A stretch of 64,000 nt of DNA, taken from the NCBI RefSeq assembly GCF_002086735.1, contig NZ_MVIJ01000018.1, forward strand, positions 1 to 64,000, in the 5' to 3' direction. The notes beneath the pieces are model-generated. The model was not told the origin of the DNA and did not search any database. It saw only the letters and a list, made by a program, of their open reading frames with translations. This document shows positions 40,799-51,700 of this stretch, piece by piece. The position numbers and the translations under genes were made by a program. The first letter of the stretch is position 1, and each line of letters opens with the position of its first letter. The DNA is from Mycobacterium scrofulaceum. Its GTDB lineage: Bacteria; Actinomycetota; Actinomycetes; Mycobacteriales; Mycobacteriaceae.

Positions 40799-41653
40799 AT
40801 GGGCACCGTCCTCATCCCGATCCCGGACCGCGACTTCGACCCGACCGAGGTCGCCGTCAGCTGGCGCATCCTTACCCGCGAGGGTCATCGGGTGGTGTTC
40901 GCCACCGAGAGCGGCGCGCCCGGCGCGGCGGACGACATCATGGTCACCGGCCGCGGCTTGGACGTGTGGTCCGCCCTGCCGGCGCTGGGCGCCATCCCGC
41001 TGATCGGGTTGGCGCTGCGCGCCAACAAGGACGGGCGTGACGCCTACCGGGAGATGTTGGCGTCCAAAGAGTTTCGGCACCCCATCGCGTGGGCCCAGGC
41101 CACGCTCGACGGCGTCGACGCGCTGCTGTTGCCGGGCGGGCACCGCGCCCGCGGCATGCGCAGCTACATCGACAGCGACACCCTGCACCGGTTGGTCGTC
41201 GAGGCCTTCGCGCGAAAGGTCATCGTGGCCGCCATCTGCCACGGTGTGCTCCTCGCCGCGCGCAGCGTCGACCCAGCCAGGGGCCGCTCGGTGCTGTACG
41301 GGCGCCAGACCACGGCGCTGACGTGGGCGATGGAGCGGCTGGCGTGGCGATTGACGCGGGTCACCCGATTCTGGGACCGCGACTACTACCGCACTTACAC
41401 CGAGGAACCCGGCCAGGCGAGCGGCTACATGTCCGTGCAGTCGGAAGTCACTCGCGCACTTGAGGATCCGGCCGATTTCCGCGACGTCGTGCGCGGTACG
41501 CCGGGCTGGCGCCGCAAGACGTCCGGCGTCGCGCGCGACAGGGCGACCGACTCGCGGCCCGCGTTCGTCGTCGACGACGGCGACTACATATCGGCGCGTT
41601 GGCCCGGAGACACCCACACGTTCGCGACGGTGTTGTCGCGAAAGTTGATGTGA
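40799..41653 (+). CDS. DJ-1/PfpI family protein
   Basis: The 284-residue product begins MGTVLIPIPDRDFDPTEVAV. The core of the DJ-1/PfpI fold is present, with the nucleophile elbow VIVAAICHGVLLA giving Cys147, the preceding DALLLPGGH turn and E40 region ATESGAPG. It is longer than simple DJ-1 proteins, with insertions around 60-85 and a C-terminal part (about 175-284) resembling glutamine-amidotransferase-like proteins of actinobacteria. Chaperone, deglycase or hydrolase roles occur in the family; none can be chosen here. The gene is six nt behind the F420-type gene and converges on the dienelactone hydrolase gene. Confidence 0.82.
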   Translation: MGTVLIPIPDRDFDPTEVAVSWRILTREGHRVVFATESGAPGAADDIMVTGRGLDVWSALPALGAIPLIGLALRANKDGRDAYREMLASKEFRHPIAWAQATLDGVDALLLPGGHRARGMRSYIDSDTLHRLVVEAFARKVIVAAICHGVLLAARSVDPARGRSVLYGRQTTALTWAMERLAWRLTRVTRFWDRDYYRTYTEEPGQASGYMSVQSEVTRALEDPADFRDVVRGTPGWRRKTSGVARDRATDSRPAFVVDDGDYISARWPGDTHTFATVLSRKLM

Positions 41654-41657
41654 CGCA

Positions 41658-42362
41658 TCATCGGGCCCCGGCGGCCAGGTGTTCGCCGAAGAACGCGAAG
41701 ACCCGGCGCCAGGCGTCCTCGGTGGCCGCGCGGTCATAGCCGAAACCGGTGATCCGAAGCAATGGCTGGGCGGGCAGTTCGTTGGCGAAGCTGTGGCCGA
41801 CACCGGGATAGACCTTCACGTCGGCGGTGATGTTCTTTTCGGCGATCGTCGCGCGCAGTTTTTCGGGCGCGCCCCGTCCCAGCGGATCGCGGGCGCCGAA
41901 ACTGGCCACGATCGGGCACGCCCCGTCGAGCGTCTTGTCGAGGTGGCGGGGCAGGGGAGCGCCGTAGAACGGCGCGGAGGCGCCGAAACCCTTGGGCGAC
42001 ATGACCAAAGCGAATTGGCCACCCATGCAGAAGCCCGCGATGCCGACCTGGCCGGAGCATTCCGGCATGGCTTTCAGGTGATCGCGGGCGGCAGTGATGT
42101 CGTCGAGGGCGCGGCCGCGCTGTGTCTGCAGCTCCTTCATCACCCGGGTGATGCAGCGCAGGCGGCCGCCCCTCGCGTACATGTTCGGTGTGATCGCGAT
42201 GTAGCCGGCCTGCGCGATCCGCTTGTTCGTCGACTCCTTGTCGTGGGCGTATCCGAACGCGTCATGGATGACGACCACGCCGGGCCACGGGCCCTGGCCG
42301 GCGGGAAGGTCCAGCAGCGCGTCGATCGGTCCGTCGGGGGTGTCGATCTCAATCGTGGTCAT
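41658..42362 (-). CDS. Dienelactone hydrolase family protein, Rv2054-like
   Basis: I choose the ATG at 42362 (MTTIEIDTPDGPIDALLDLP), giving 234 residues as in the family; the open frame upstream to 42437 is not conserved and would overlap fxsA. The dienelactone-hydrolase triad is complete with a Cys nucleophile: C112 in GIAGFCMGGQFAL, D159 in ASFGARDPLG and H190 in YPGVGHSF. It is cytoplasmic. The substrate is unknown. It is divergent from fxsA. Confidence 0.9.
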   Translation of the reverse strand: MTTIEIDTPDGPIDALLDLPAGQGPWPGVVVIHDAFGYAHDKESTNKRIAQAGYIAITPNMYARGGRLRCITRVMKELQTQRGRALDDITAARDHLKAMPECSGQVGIAGFCMGGQFALVMSPKGFGASAPFYGAPLPRHLDKTLDGACPIVASFGARDPLGRGAPEKLRATIAEKNITADVKVYPGVGHSFANELPAQPLLRITGFGYDRAATEDAWRRVFAFFGEHLAAGAR

Positions 42363-42435
42363 ATCGTCATCTAACTGCAATCGCCCCGGGCGCCACCATG
42401 GGAACTTCGCCGCGGTCGGCGCGCGTTGGCGGGAC

Positions 42436-42966
42436 ATGCTGTCACGGCTGTTTTTCGTCTACGCCGCCGTCGAGCTGGTGGCGATCATCGCCCTGGTCTC
42501 GACGGTTGGGTGGGGCTGGACGCTGCTGGCGTTGGCGGGCGCGTTCCTGCTCGGCTGGGGCCTGGTGGTGCCGGCGATGGGCTCCCGCCTCGTCCGCCAG
42601 ATCGGGCACTTGCGTTCCGGCCTGGCCGAGCCGCGCGTCGCCGTGCGCGACGGGACGCTGGTCACCCTGGCCACCGCCCTGGTGCTGGTGCCCGGGCTGG
42701 TCACCACCGCGTTGGGGCTGTTGCTGCTGGTGCGGCCGGTCCGGTCGGCCGTCGGTCCCGGTTTGGCCGCGATCGCCATGCGCGGTCTGCGGCGGCGGAT
42801 GCCGCTGCTCGCCGACACGACGCTGTTCGCCCCACGGCAGGGCCACGCCGGCGCCCACGACGGCTACATCGACGGCGAGGTCGTGGACGTCCGCGACTTC
42901 AGGCCGCCCGCCCTCCCGGACGAGCCTGTGCGCGGCGGATATCCGGGGCGGCCCGGCTGGGACTGA
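42436..42966 (+). CDS. fxsA: FxsA family membrane protein
   Basis: The 176-residue product (MLSRLFFVYAAVELVAIIAL) has an N-terminal pair of membrane helices, the second being LLALAGAFLLGWGLVV, a cytoplasmic loop, and further hydrophobic segments TLATALVLVPGLVTTALGLL, matching the FxsA layout. In E. coli FxsA eases exclusion of phage T7 by the F plasmid; its normal role is unclear. It corresponds to Rv2053c. The C-terminal tail is hydrophilic, ending GGYPGRPGWD. The amidohydrolase gene follows after 32 nt with its own promoter-like box. Confidence 0.9.
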   Translation: MLSRLFFVYAAVELVAIIALVSTVGWGWTLLALAGAFLLGWGLVVPAMGSRLVRQIGHLRSGLAEPRVAVRDGTLVTLATALVLVPGLVTTALGLLLLVRPVRSAVGPGLAAIAMRGLRRRMPLLADTTLFAPRQGHAGAHDGYIDGEVVDVRDFRPPALPDEPVRGGYPGRPGWD

Positions 42967-42986
42967 TCGCCCGGCCGCGACCCACG

Positions 42987-42992
42987 TAGTTT
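42987..42992 (+). promoter_or_regulatory. Candidate -10 box for the amidohydrolase gene
   Basis: TAGTTT (TANNNT) ends 6 nt before the GTG at 42999, again with no ribosome-binding site in the spacer. Confidence 0.45.
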
Positions 42993-42998
42993 TGCCCT

Positions 42999-44603
42999 GT
43001 GAACGACACGCCCACCACGCTGCTGGTCAACGGCCGGATGCACAGCCCGTCCCATCCCGACGCCACCGCCATGGCGGTGCGCGGCGACGTCGTCGCGTGG
43101 CTGGGCCGCGACGAAGTCGGTCGCGAGCAGTTCCCCGACGCCGACGTCGAGGACGTGGACGGCGGGTTCGTGGCGCCCGGGTTCGTGGACAGCCACATCC
43201 ACCTGACCGCGACCGGCCTCACGCTGAGCGGGCTGGACCTGCGCGCGGCGGGCTCGCGCGCGCACTGCATGCAACTGCTCGCCGAGCATGCGGCCGAGCA
43301 CCCGGGCCTACCGGTGTGGGGGCACGGCTGGGACGAGTCGTCGTGGCCCGAGAACGCTCCCCCGAGCACCGCCGACCTCGACGCCGTCCTCGGTGACCGG
43401 CCGGCCTACCTTTCCCGGATCGACGTCCACTCCGCGCTCGCCTCGACGGGGTTGCGCCGGCTGGCCGCGGACCTGCCCGCGGCGGCCGGATTCGACCCCG
43501 ACCGGCCGCTCACCGGCGACGCCCACCACTCGGTCCGCGCGGTCGCCCGTGACCTGTTGACGCCCGGCCAGCTGGCCGAGGCCCGTGCGGCCGCCCTGGC
43601 GGCCGCGGCGGCGGCCGGCATCGTCGCGGTGCACGAATGCGCCGGCCCCGAGATCGGCGGGCTGGACGACTGGCTGCGGCTGCGGGCCCTCGGACACGGC
43701 GTCGAGGTGACCGGCTACTGGGGCGAGGCGGTGAGCACCGCCGCCCACGCGCGGGCGCTCATCGAGCAGACTGGGGCCCGCGGGCTGGCCGGCGACCTGT
43801 TCGTGGACGGCGCGCTCGGATCCCGCACCGCGTGGCTGCACGAGCCGTACGCCGACGCCCCGGATCGGCAAGGCACCCGTTATCTCGAGCCCGACGCCAT
43901 CGAGGCGCACGTGCGGGCCTGCACCGAGGCGCAGGTGACGGCGGGCTTCCATGTCATCGGCGACGCCGCCGTCTCGGCGGTGGTGAGCGCCTTCGAACGC
44001 GTCGTCGCGCGGCTAGGGGCGGTGGCCGTCGCCCGCTGCGGGCATCGCCTCGAGCACGTCGAAATGGTCACGGCCGAGCAGGCCGCCCGGCTGGGCCAAT
44101 GGGGCGTCATCGCCAGCGTGCAGCCCAACTTCGACGCGTTGTGGGGCGGCGCCGACGGCATGTACGCGCGGCGCCTGGGCGCCGAGCGAGGCAGTCGGCT
44201 CAACCCGTTAGCGCTGTTAGCATCCCAAGGCGTGCCCCTCGCGCTAGGTTCCGACGCTCCCGTAACGGGCCTCGACCCGTGGGCGAGCGTGCGCGCGGCG
44301 GTCAACCATCACACGCCCGGCAGCGCGGTCTCCGCACGGGCCGCGTTCGCCGCCGCCACCCGGGGCGGCTGGCGGGCCGCCGGCGTCCACGACGGCGTGA
44401 CGGGAACGCTGGTGCCCGGCGCGCCCGCCTCCTACGCGGTCTGGGACGCCGGTGCCCTGGACGTCCACGCCCCCCGGGATGCAGTTGCGCGGTGGTCGAC
44501 CGACCCGCGTGCCCGGGTGCCGGCCCTGCCCCGCCTGGGCCCCGACGACGCGCTGCCGCGCTGCCGGCGAACGGTGCATCGGGGCGCTGTCATCCATGGC
44601 TAG
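42999..44603 (+). CDS. YtcJ-like amidohydrolase
   Basis: The 534-residue protein belongs to the amidohydrolase superfamily (Amidohydro_3 group). The N-terminal metal site HxH is in [13 protein letters not shown]; a further His in [13 protein letters not shown], one in [11 protein letters not shown] and the catalytic Asp in [15 protein letters not shown] complete the metal cage. Such enzymes hydrolyse amides or imides, but no substrate can be assigned. The start is the GTG at 42999 ([15 protein letters not shown]). Its last 8 nt overlap the lnt start, so it is coupled to the lipoprotein and mannosyl-lipid genes lnt-ppm1. Confidence 0.92.
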   Translation: MNDTPTTLLVNGRMHSPSHPDATAMAVRGDVVAWLGRDEVGREQFPDADVEDVDGGFVAPGFVDSHIHLTATGLTLSGLDLRAAGSRAHCMQLLAEHAAEHPGLPVWGHGWDESSWPENAPPSTADLDAVLGDRPAYLSRIDVHSALASTGLRRLAADLPAAAGFDPDRPLTGDAHHSVRAVARDLLTPGQLAEARAAALAAAAAAGIVAVHECAGPEIGGLDDWLRLRALGHGVEVTGYWGEAVSTAAHARALIEQTGARGLAGDLFVDGALGSRTAWLHEPYADAPDRQGTRYLEPDAIEAHVRACTEAQVTAGFHVIGDAAVSAVVSAFERVVARLGAVAVARCGHRLEHVEMVTAEQAARLGQWGVIASVQPNFDALWGGADGMYARRLGAERGSRLNPLALLASQGVPLALGSDAPVTGLDPWASVRAAVNHHTPGSAVSARAAFAAATRGGWRAAGVHDGVTGTLVPGAPASYAVWDAGALDVHAPRDAVARWSTDPRARVPALPRLGPDDALPRCRRTVHRGAVIHG

Positions 44604-46698
44604 GGAATGGTTCGGCCGACGGGGCCGACCCGACCGCGCCGACGAGCCCGACCCGCCGGCGCGCCCGATCGGCGACCCGATCGGCGACCCGATCGGCGAC
44701 GAAGCCGAATCCGATCGCGACGACGAGCCCGCCGCCGTCGACTCAGAGCTCGAAACCCCACCCGCCCCCGACGCCGGACCCGACAGCACCGAGCCCGCTG
44801 CCACGCCGCGCGCGGGCCGCCCGGCGACCGTGCCGCGCCGGGCGGCCGCGGGACTGGGCGCCGCGGCGCGCGCCCGGCTGCCCGCCGTACGGTCCGCCAT
44901 GGCGCCCCGGCTGAGCCGGTTGGCGTGCGCGGTGGCCGGCGGCGTGCTGCTGTTCGCCAGCTTCCCGTCGCTGAACTGGTGGTGGGGAGCGGTCGTGGCG
45001 GCCGCCTTGCTGGCCTGGGTGCTCAAGCATCCGGCGACCACGCCGGCGGGCGGCCTGGGTTACGGGTTCCTCTTCGGGCTGGCGTTCTACCTGCCGCTGC
45101 TGCCCTGGATCAGCCTGCTCGTGGGCGCCGTGCCGTGGGTGGTGCTGGCGATGACGTGCGCGCTGTTCCCCGCCCTGTTCGGGCTGTGCGCCGTGCTCGT
45201 GCGTGGGCTCCCCGGCTGGCCCGTGTGGTTCGCGCTGGTGTGGGCGGCTCAGGAGTGGCTGAAATCGCTCGTCCCGTTCGGCGGCTTTCCGTGGGGGTCG
45301 GTCGCATTCGGTCAGGCGCAGGGCCCCTTCTTGCCGTTGGCCCAACTCGGGGGGGCTGCGCTGCTCTCCACGGCGATCGTGCTCGTCGGGTTCAGCGCGA
45401 CCGCCATCGAGCTGGAGATCGTCAAGTGGTGGCGCGCCGGCAGCCGGGCGCACCGCGGCGCCGACGAAGCGGCGCCGGTGGACGCGGCACCGCCCGCGGT
45501 GGTGTTGCCCGGCGTCTGCATCTGCCTGGTGTTGTTCGCGTCGGTTTTGGTCTGGCCGCAGGTGCGGCACGCCGGCACGGGGTCGGGCGGCGAGCCTTCG
45601 GTCACCATCGCGGTGGTGCAGGGCAACGTTCCGCGGCTCGGTCTCGACTTCAACGCGCAACGCCGGGCGGTCCTCGACAACCACGTCCGCGAGACGCTGC
45701 GGCTGGCGGAGGACGTCCGCGCGGGTCAGGCGCCGCAACCGCAATTCGTCGTCTGGCCGGAGGATTCCTCGGACATCGACCCGCTGGTCAACGTCGACGC
45801 CGCGCTGGAGATATCGCGGGCCGCGACCGCGGTCGGCGCGCCGATCATGATCGGCACCGTGGCGGAACTGCCCGGCAGCCCGCCGGAGAACCCTCAGTAC
45901 ACCAACACCATGATCGTGTGGAATCCGGCCACCGGGCCGGCCGACCGCCACGACAAGGAAATTGTGCAGCCCTTCGGCGAATACCTGCCGATGCCGTGGC
46001 TGTTCAGCCACCTTTCCGCGTACGCCGACCGCGCCGGCAACATGGTGCCCCGCCCGGGCCGGGACGTCGTGCACATCGCCGGGGTGCCGGTCGGCGTAGC
46101 CACCTGCTGGGAGGTGATCTTCGACCGCGTCCCGCGCAAAGCGGTTCTCAACGGCGCCCAGTTGCTGGCCGTGCCGAGCAACAACGCCACGTTCAACAAG
46201 ACGATGAGCGAGCAGCAGCTGGGGTTCGCCAAGGTGCGGGCCGTCGAGCACGATCGATACGTGGTGGTCGCCGGCACCACCGGGATCAGCGCGGTGATCG
46301 CGCCGGACGGGGTCGAGCTGGTGCGCACGGACTTCTTCCAGCCGGATTACCTGGACATCCAGGTGCGCCTGAAGACCAGGCTGACGCCGGCCACGCGCTG
46401 GGGCCCGATGCTGCAATGGCTCCTGGTCGCGGCGGCCGGAGCGGCCATCCTGGCCGGGATACGGCACAATGGATGGTTCCCGCGTCCGATTCGTCGGAGG
46501 TCCGAACCCCCGGACGAATCCGAAAACGCCGGTAGGCCCACGGGCGACACCGCGCCCGATGACGAGGCTGACCCGGACAGTCCGCCCGGCGAGGGCGGGG
46601 ACGAGGCTCCGCCGCAGCACGGCGGTGACTACACTCCGCCCCACGAGGGCGGCCGACCACCGTCGCGTGATTTCGGGCGACACAGAGGAGCTACATGA
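44596..46698 (+). CDS. lnt: Apolipoprotein N-acyltransferase Lnt
   Basis: Lnt adds the third fatty acid to the N-terminal Cys of lipoproteins in the membrane. The ATG at 44596 ([20 protein letters not shown]) gives 700 residues. A charged, Pro-rich cytoplasmic extension of about 95 residues, not typical of Lnt, includes three PIGD repeats. Six or so membrane helices (about 105-300) follow, then the nitrilase domain with the triad E389 (VWPEDSS), K454 ([16 protein letters not shown]) and C504 ([10 protein letters not shown]), a last helix near 620 and an acidic tail. In M. tuberculosis the Lnt part is fused to Ppm1; here it is a separate gene that overlaps ppm1 by 4 nt. Confidence 0.95.
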   Translation: MAREWFGRRGRPDRADEPDPPARPIGDPIGDPIGDEAESDRDDEPAAVDSELETPPAPDAGPDSTEPAATPRAGRPATVPRRAAAGLGAAARARLPAVRSAMAPRLSRLACAVAGGVLLFASFPSLNWWWGAVVAAALLAWVLKHPATTPAGGLGYGFLFGLAFYLPLLPWISLLVGAVPWVVLAMTCALFPALFGLCAVLVRGLPGWPVWFALVWAAQEWLKSLVPFGGFPWGSVAFGQAQGPFLPLAQLGGAALLSTAIVLVGFSATAIELEIVKWWRAGSRAHRGADEAAPVDAAPPAVVLPGVCICLVLFASVLVWPQVRHAGTGSGGEPSVTIAVVQGNVPRLGLDFNAQRRAVLDNHVRETLRLAEDVRAGQAPQPQFVVWPEDSSDIDPLVNVDAALEISRAATAVGAPIMIGTVAELPGSPPENPQYTNTMIVWNPATGPADRHDKEIVQPFGEYLPMPWLFSHLSAYADRAGNMVPRPGRDVVHIAGVPVGVATCWEVIFDRVPRKAVLNGAQLLAVPSNNATFNKTMSEQQLGFAKVRAVEHDRYVVVAGTTGISAVIAPDGVELVRTDFFQPDYLDIQVRLKTRLTPATRWGPMLQWLLVAAAGAAILAGIRHNGWFPRPIRRRSEPPDESENAGRPTGDTAPDDEADPDSPPGEGGDEAPPQHGGDYTPPHEGGRPPSRDFGRHRGAT
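44665..44700 (+). repeat. Three tandem 12-nt repeats in lnt
   Basis: CCGATCGGCGAC occurs three times in a row without mismatch, coding for PIGD repeats in the N-terminal extension of Lnt. It could vary in copy number by slippage without breaking the frame. Confidence 0.95.
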
Positions 46699-47489
46699 CC
46701 ACCGGCCAGCCGGCGCCCCGGGACTCGGGAAATCGTCCCAGCGAGCGCGTCCTGGTGATCATCCCCACCTACAACGAGCGGGAGAACCTGCCGGTGATCC
46801 ACCGGCGGCTGAGAGAGGCGTGCCCCCACGTGCACCTGTTGATCGTCGACGACAGCAGCCCCGACGGCACGGGCGAGCTGGCCGAGGAACTCGCGGCCGC
46901 CGACGCGGGTCGCACCCACGTGATGCACCGCACCGCGAAGGACGGCCTGGGCGCGGCGTATCTGGCGGGCTTCGCCTGGGGCCTGAGCCGCGACTACTCG
47001 GTGTTGGTGGAAATGGATGCCGACGGCAGTCACGCGCCCGAGCAGCTGCACCGTCTCCTGGACGCGGTGGACACCGGGGCCGACCTGGCCATCGGCTCCC
47101 GCTACGTCGAGGGCGGATCGGTGCGCAATTGGCCGTGGCGACGCTGGGCCCTCTCCTGGACCGCCAACACCTACGCGCGGCTCGCGCTGGGCATCGGCGT
47201 CCACGACATCACCGCCGGCTACCGCGCCTACCGCCGCGAAGTCCTCGAGGCCATCGGTCTCGAAGCGGTGGATTCCAAGGGGTACTGCTTTCAGATCGAC
47301 CTGACCTGGCGCACGGTGTGCAACGGTTTCGTCATCGCCGAGGTGCCCATCACCTTCACCGAGCGGGAACTCGGCGTCTCCAAGATGAGCGGATCGAACA
47401 TCCGCGAGGCGCTGGTCAAGGTCACCAGGTGGGGCATCGAGGGCCGCAAGGCCCGCGTCGGCAGCCAGCGCGCCGACCATCGCACCTAA
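46695..47489 (+). CDS. ppm1: Polyprenol-phosphate mannosyltransferase Ppm1
   Basis: Ppm1 transfers mannose from GDP-mannose to polyprenyl phosphate, supplying the donor for lipomannan, LAM and protein mannosylation. The 264-residue product has the GT2 fold: [34 protein letters not shown], and the metal-binding [14 protein letters not shown], followed by [20 protein letters not shown]. No C-terminal membrane helices are present, so it depends on association with Lnt or the membrane. Its ATG overlaps the lnt stop by 4 nt with an AGAGGAG site upstream. The 3' end converges on rbpA with a 10-nt gap. Confidence 0.96.
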   Translation: MTTGQPAPRDSGNRPSERVLVIIPTYNERENLPVIHRRLREACPHVHLLIVDDSSPDGTGELAEELAAADAGRTHVMHRTAKDGLGAAYLAGFAWGLSRDYSVLVEMDADGSHAPEQLHRLLDAVDTGADLAIGSRYVEGGSVRNWPWRRWALSWTANTYARLALGIGVHDITAGYRAYRREVLEAIGLEAVDSKGYCFQIDLTWRTVCNGFVIAEVPITFTERELGVSKMSGSNIREALVKVTRWGIEGRKARVGSQRADHRT

Positions 47490-47499
47490 CCGGCCGGGG

Positions 47500-47835
47500 T
47501 CAGCCGCGGCGGCGTGACCGGATGATTTCGAGCCGCTCCTTGAGCAGCTCTTCGAGTTCTTCGACGCTGCGGCGCTCGAGCAGCATGTCCCAGTGTGTGC
47601 GCGGCGGCTTCACCTTCTTCGGCTCGGGCAGGTCGCCCTCGATGAGGGTGCCTTCCATGCCGTTGCGGCACAGCCAGGTGCCGGGGATCTCGGCGTCGTC
47701 GGCGAACGGAACCTCGAACTCCTCGCCGTTTTCGGTGCGGTACCGCGCAATCTGGCGCGGTGCGAGGTCGTGGTTGCGGTCGGTCTCGTAGCTCACGGCT
47801 CCGAGGCGACTGCCCCTAAGAACGCGATCAGCCAT
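47500..47835 (-). CDS. rbpA: RNA polymerase-binding protein RbpA
   Basis: RbpA binds RNA polymerase and the primary sigma factor, stabilises the open complex and lowers rifampicin sensitivity. The 111-residue product (MADRVLRGSRLGAVSYETDR) has the length of M. tuberculosis RbpA. The N-terminal tail, the core domain around YRTENGEEFEVPFADDAEIP, the basic linker KKVKPPRTHWDML and the sigma-interacting helix VEELEELLKERLEIIRSRR can all be read. An AGAGGAG site (47843-47849) stands 7 nt before the ATG. The upstream 180 nt should hold its promoter. Confidence 0.97.
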   Translation of the reverse strand: MADRVLRGSRLGAVSYETDRNHDLAPRQIARYRTENGEEFEVPFADDAEIPGTWLCRNGMEGTLIEGDLPEPKKVKPPRTHWDMLLERRSVEELEELLKERLEIIRSRRRG

Positions 47836-48018
47836 GTTGCTACTCCTCTGGGTCTTCTGGACGTCTGTGTTCTGGACGGTCGGGCTGTAGTGCGATTCTG
47901 TCCGTTTGGCGAACGTCGCGGCGGCCTGCGTAGTTCCCGGCCGTGGGCAGCCGGCGTACGCGACGCGACCTTCAATGATACCGGGACCGCCCGGGAATCC
48001 CGACTAAAGTCGGCAGGC

Positions 48019-48375
48019 GTGAGCCGTCGCCCTCATCCGCAGCCGTGCCGTTGGTGCGGTCGAGACGTGTCCGACGCCGGGATGGGGCGTCGCCGCCAGT
48101 ACTGCCGGCAGTCCTGCCGGCAGCGCGCCTACGAACAACGCGCCTCGTTGACCCGAGGCGGCGGGTCCGCGTTGGCGTTACCGCCCGACGCGGTGGTCCT
48201 GTCGGCCGACGACGCGGTCGACCTGTCCGACCGCGTCTACCAGGTGCGGTGCGCGGCCGAGGATGTCGCCACCGCCCTCGAAGAAGGGGCCCAGGCAACC
48301 GAACTTCGCGAATTGTGCGACGTGCTGATCCGCGCCGCCCGGGCGGCCGACGGCTGGCGCCGCGCGGGCGTCTGA
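48019..48375 (+). CDS. Small Cys-rich protein with treble-clef-like motif, Rv2049c-like
   Basis: The GTG at 48019 (MSRRPHPQPCRWCGRDVSDA) gives 118 residues. Two cysteine pairs, CRWC and CRQSC within RRRQYCRQSCRQRAYEQRAS, likely bind one zinc ion, and the RQRAYEQR stretch is a pattern common in small actinobacterial proteins of unknown role. The C-terminal half is helical and acidic (VDLSDRVYQVRCAAEDVATA). A TAAAGT box lies 8 nt before the start, so the transcript may be leaderless. It precedes pks12, as in M. tuberculosis; I know of no function. Confidence 0.78.
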   Translation: MSRRPHPQPCRWCGRDVSDAGMGRRRQYCRQSCRQRAYEQRASLTRGGGSALALPPDAVVLSADDAVDLSDRVYQVRCAAEDVATALEEGAQATELRELCDVLIRAARAADGWRRAGV

Positions 48376-48710
48376 CCGGGCCTGACCACGATCGATGCAC
48401 AGCCGGGTACAGTCTCGCCATGGAAGGCGCGTCCGTGGCATCCCGGTGTATCCGGGTCTCGAGGGGCCCCGATGCCCGCGGCCGCAACGGCGCGTTCCGC
48501 ATCCCCGTCGACAAGGCGTGCCTCACGCCGAAGCCGGTCCTCCTGTAGCAGTCGGGAGCATCGGACGTTTTGAAATACCGTCAGAGTTGGCCATACTCAC
48601 CAGCGACATTCTTGGGCCGGGAAGCCGCACGACATCGCATCGTGCAGCAACTTCCGTGACTCGGCGAGAGTCGCATCGGGGCAGCTGACGGCCAAGTTAG
48701 GCGAGAGGTA
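48376..48710. promoter_or_regulatory. Intergenic region upstream of pks12
   Basis: This 335-nt stretch should carry the pks12 promoter. A short frame at 48420-48548 (42 codons) has no clear ribosome-binding site and I do not call it a gene. The segment 48560-48600 is AT-richer and has TACCGT and TACTCA, either of which could be a -10 box, but I cannot choose. A GAGAGG site stands just before the triple GTG start of pks12. Confidence 0.45.
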
Positions 48711-51700
48711 GTGGTGGTGGATCAACTCCAGCATGCGACCGAGGCGCTGCGCAAAGCGCTGGTTCAGGTCGAACGCCTGAAACGCACCAACCGCGCGCTG
48801 CTGGAGCGGTCGAGCGAACCCATAGCGATCGTCGGCATGTCCTGCCGCTTCCCCGGCGGCGTGGAGACGCCCGAGGACCTGTGGCAGATGGTGGCCGACG
48901 GCCGCGACGTGATCACCGACTTTCCCACCGATCGCGGCTGGGACCTGGCGAGCCTGTACGACCCGGACCCCGACGCGCGCCACAAGACGTACGCAAAGAG
49001 CGGCGGCTTCGTCGACGGCGTCGCCGACTTCGATCCGGCGTTCTTCGGCATCGCCCCGAGCGAGGCGCTCGCGATGGACCCTCAGCACCGGATGCTGCTG
49101 GAACTGTCCTGGGAGGCGCTGGAGCGGGGTGGGATCGACCCCAGCGGGCTGCGGGGCAGCGCGACCGGTGTCTTCGCCGGCCTGATCGTCCAGGGCTACG
49201 GCATGCTCGCCGAGGAGATCGAGGGCTACCGCCTGACGGGCATGACCTCCAGCGTCGCCTCCGGCCGGGTGTCGTACGTGCTCGGGCTCGAGGGCCCCGC
49301 GGTGTCGGTGGACACCGCGTGTTCGTCGTCGTTGGTGGCATTGCACATGGCGGTGCAGTCGCTGCGGTCGGGGGAGTGCGACCTGGCGCTGGCGGGCGGC
49401 GCGACCGTGAACGCCACCCCGACCGTTTTCGTCGAGTTCAGCCGCCACCGGGGCCTGGCTCCCGACGGCCGGTCCAAGGCGTACGCCGGGGCGGCCGACG
49501 GCGTCGGCTGGTCGGAGGGCGGTGCGATGCTGGTCGTCGAGCGGCTCTCGGACGCCCGGCGGTTGGGCCATCCGGTGCTGGCGCTGGTGCGCGGGTCGGC
49601 GGTCAACCAGGACGGCGCGTCCAACGGGCTGACCGCGCCCAATGGTCCCTCGCAGCAGCGGGTGGTGCGTGCCGCGCTGGCCAACGCCGGCCTGTCGGCC
49701 GCCGACGTGGACGTCGTGGAAGGCCACGGAACGGGCACCACGTTGGGCGACCCCATCGAGGCGCAGGCGTTGCTGGCGACCTACGGCCAAGAGAGGGCAG
49801 AGCCCGGGAAACAGCCGCTGTGGCTGGGGTCGATCAAGTCGAACATGGGTCATACCCAGGCCGCCGCGGGCGTGGCCGGTGTGATCAAGATGGTCCAGGC
49901 CATGCGCCACGAAATGTTGCCGGCGACACTGCATGTCGACGTGCCCAGCCCGCATGTCGATTGGTCGGCAGGATCGGTGTCGCTGCTGACCGAGTCGCAG
50001 CCCTGGCCGGCGAGCCGGGTGCAAAGAGCGGGCATCTCGTCGTTCGGGATCAGCGGCACCAACGCCCACGTCATCGTTGAGGCGGCCCCGGCGCCCGAGC
50101 CCTCCGAGGGCGGATCGAAGCCCGCGACGGTGCCGTGGGTGGTGTCGGCGAAGTCGTTGCCCGCCTTGCGGTCCCAGGCCGCCCGGCTGGCCGGGCATGT
50201 GCGCGGTCACGCCGAGCTCGATGTCGCCGACGTAGCCTGGACGCTGGCCGGCCGCGCGACGTTCGAGCACCGGGCCGTCGTCGTCGGCGGTGACCGGGAT
50301 CGGTTGCTGGCCGGGCTGGACGAGTTGGCCGCTGACGACCCGGCCGGCACCGTCCTTCAGGGCAGCGCGGCGCCCGCGGGCAAGAACGTCTTCGTGTTCC
50401 CCGGCCAAGGCTCCCAGTGGCTGGGCATGGGCATCGAATTGCTGGACACCGCACCGGTATTCGCGCAGCAGATCGACGCGTGTGCGGAGGCGTTCGCGGA
50501 ATTCGTCGACTGGTCGCTGATCGACGTCCTGCGCGGCGCCCCGGGCGCTCCGGGCCTGGATCGTGTGGACGTGGTGCAGCCGGTGCTGTTCGCGGTGATG
50601 GTGTCGCTGGCCGAGTTGTGGAAATCGGTCGGGGTCGGCCCGGACGCGGTGATCGGCCATTCGCAGGGGGAGATCGCCGCCGCGTACGTCGCGGGCGCGC
50701 TGTCCTTGCGCGACGCCGTGCGGGTGGTCACGCTGCGCAGCAAGTTGCTGCGGGCGCTGGCCCACTCCGGGGGCATGCTGTCGATCGCGTGCAGCACCGA
50801 GCGCGCGCGGGAACTGTTGGCCCCCTATGGAAATCGAGTGAGCATCGCGGCGGTCAACGGCCGTTCCGCGGTGGTGGTGTCGGGCGAAGTCGCCGCGCTG
50901 GAGGAACTCGTGGGGTTCTGCGCCGACCTGGAGCTGCGCACCCGCCGCATCGACGTGGACTACGCGTCGCACTCGGTCGAGGTCGAGGCCATCCGTGACG
51001 AGCTGGCCGGGGCCCTGGCCGGTATCGAGCCGCGTTCCTCGCGCGTCGCGTTCTTCTCGACGGTGACCGGAAGCCGTTTGGACACAGTAGGTTTGGATGC
51101 CGCGTACTGGTACCGCAACATCCGCCAGACCGTGCAGTTCGACCAGGCGGTACGCGCCGCATGCGAGCACGGGTACCGCACGTTCATCGAATCCAGCCCG
51201 CATCCCGCGCTGATCGCCGGCATCGAAGACACCTGCAGCGACTGCCTGGGGAGCTCCGCCGGCGACCCCGCGCCCATCGTGGTTCCCACCCTCGGCCGCA
51301 ATGACGGCGGCCTCGAGCGGTTCCTGACCTCGGCCGCCGCCGCGTACGTGGCGGGCGTGAACGTGAATTGGCGTGGGGCGCTGGCGGGGGCGGGCTTCGT
51401 GGAGTTGCCCACGTACGCCTTCGACCGGCGCAGGTTCTGGCTCTCCGGTGAGGGCGTCGGGGCCGACGCCACCGGCCTCGGACTGGGCACCAGCGAGCAC
51501 GCGTTGCTCAGCGCGGTGGTGGAGCTGCCCGCGTCGGACGGAGTGCTGCTGACCGGTCGGTTGTCGCCGAGCCTGCAGGGGTGGCTGGCCGACCACGCGG
51601 TCGCCGGCGCCGCGGTGTTCCCGGGCGCCGGGTTCGTGGAGTTGGCGATCCGGGCGGGCGACCAGGTCGGCTGCCCGGTGGTCGACGAACTGACGCTGCA

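Noticed and set aside
48420..48548. 42-codon frame between the Rv2049c-like gene and pks12
   Set aside because: It has no clear ribosome-binding site and no recognisable family; too short to support as a gene.
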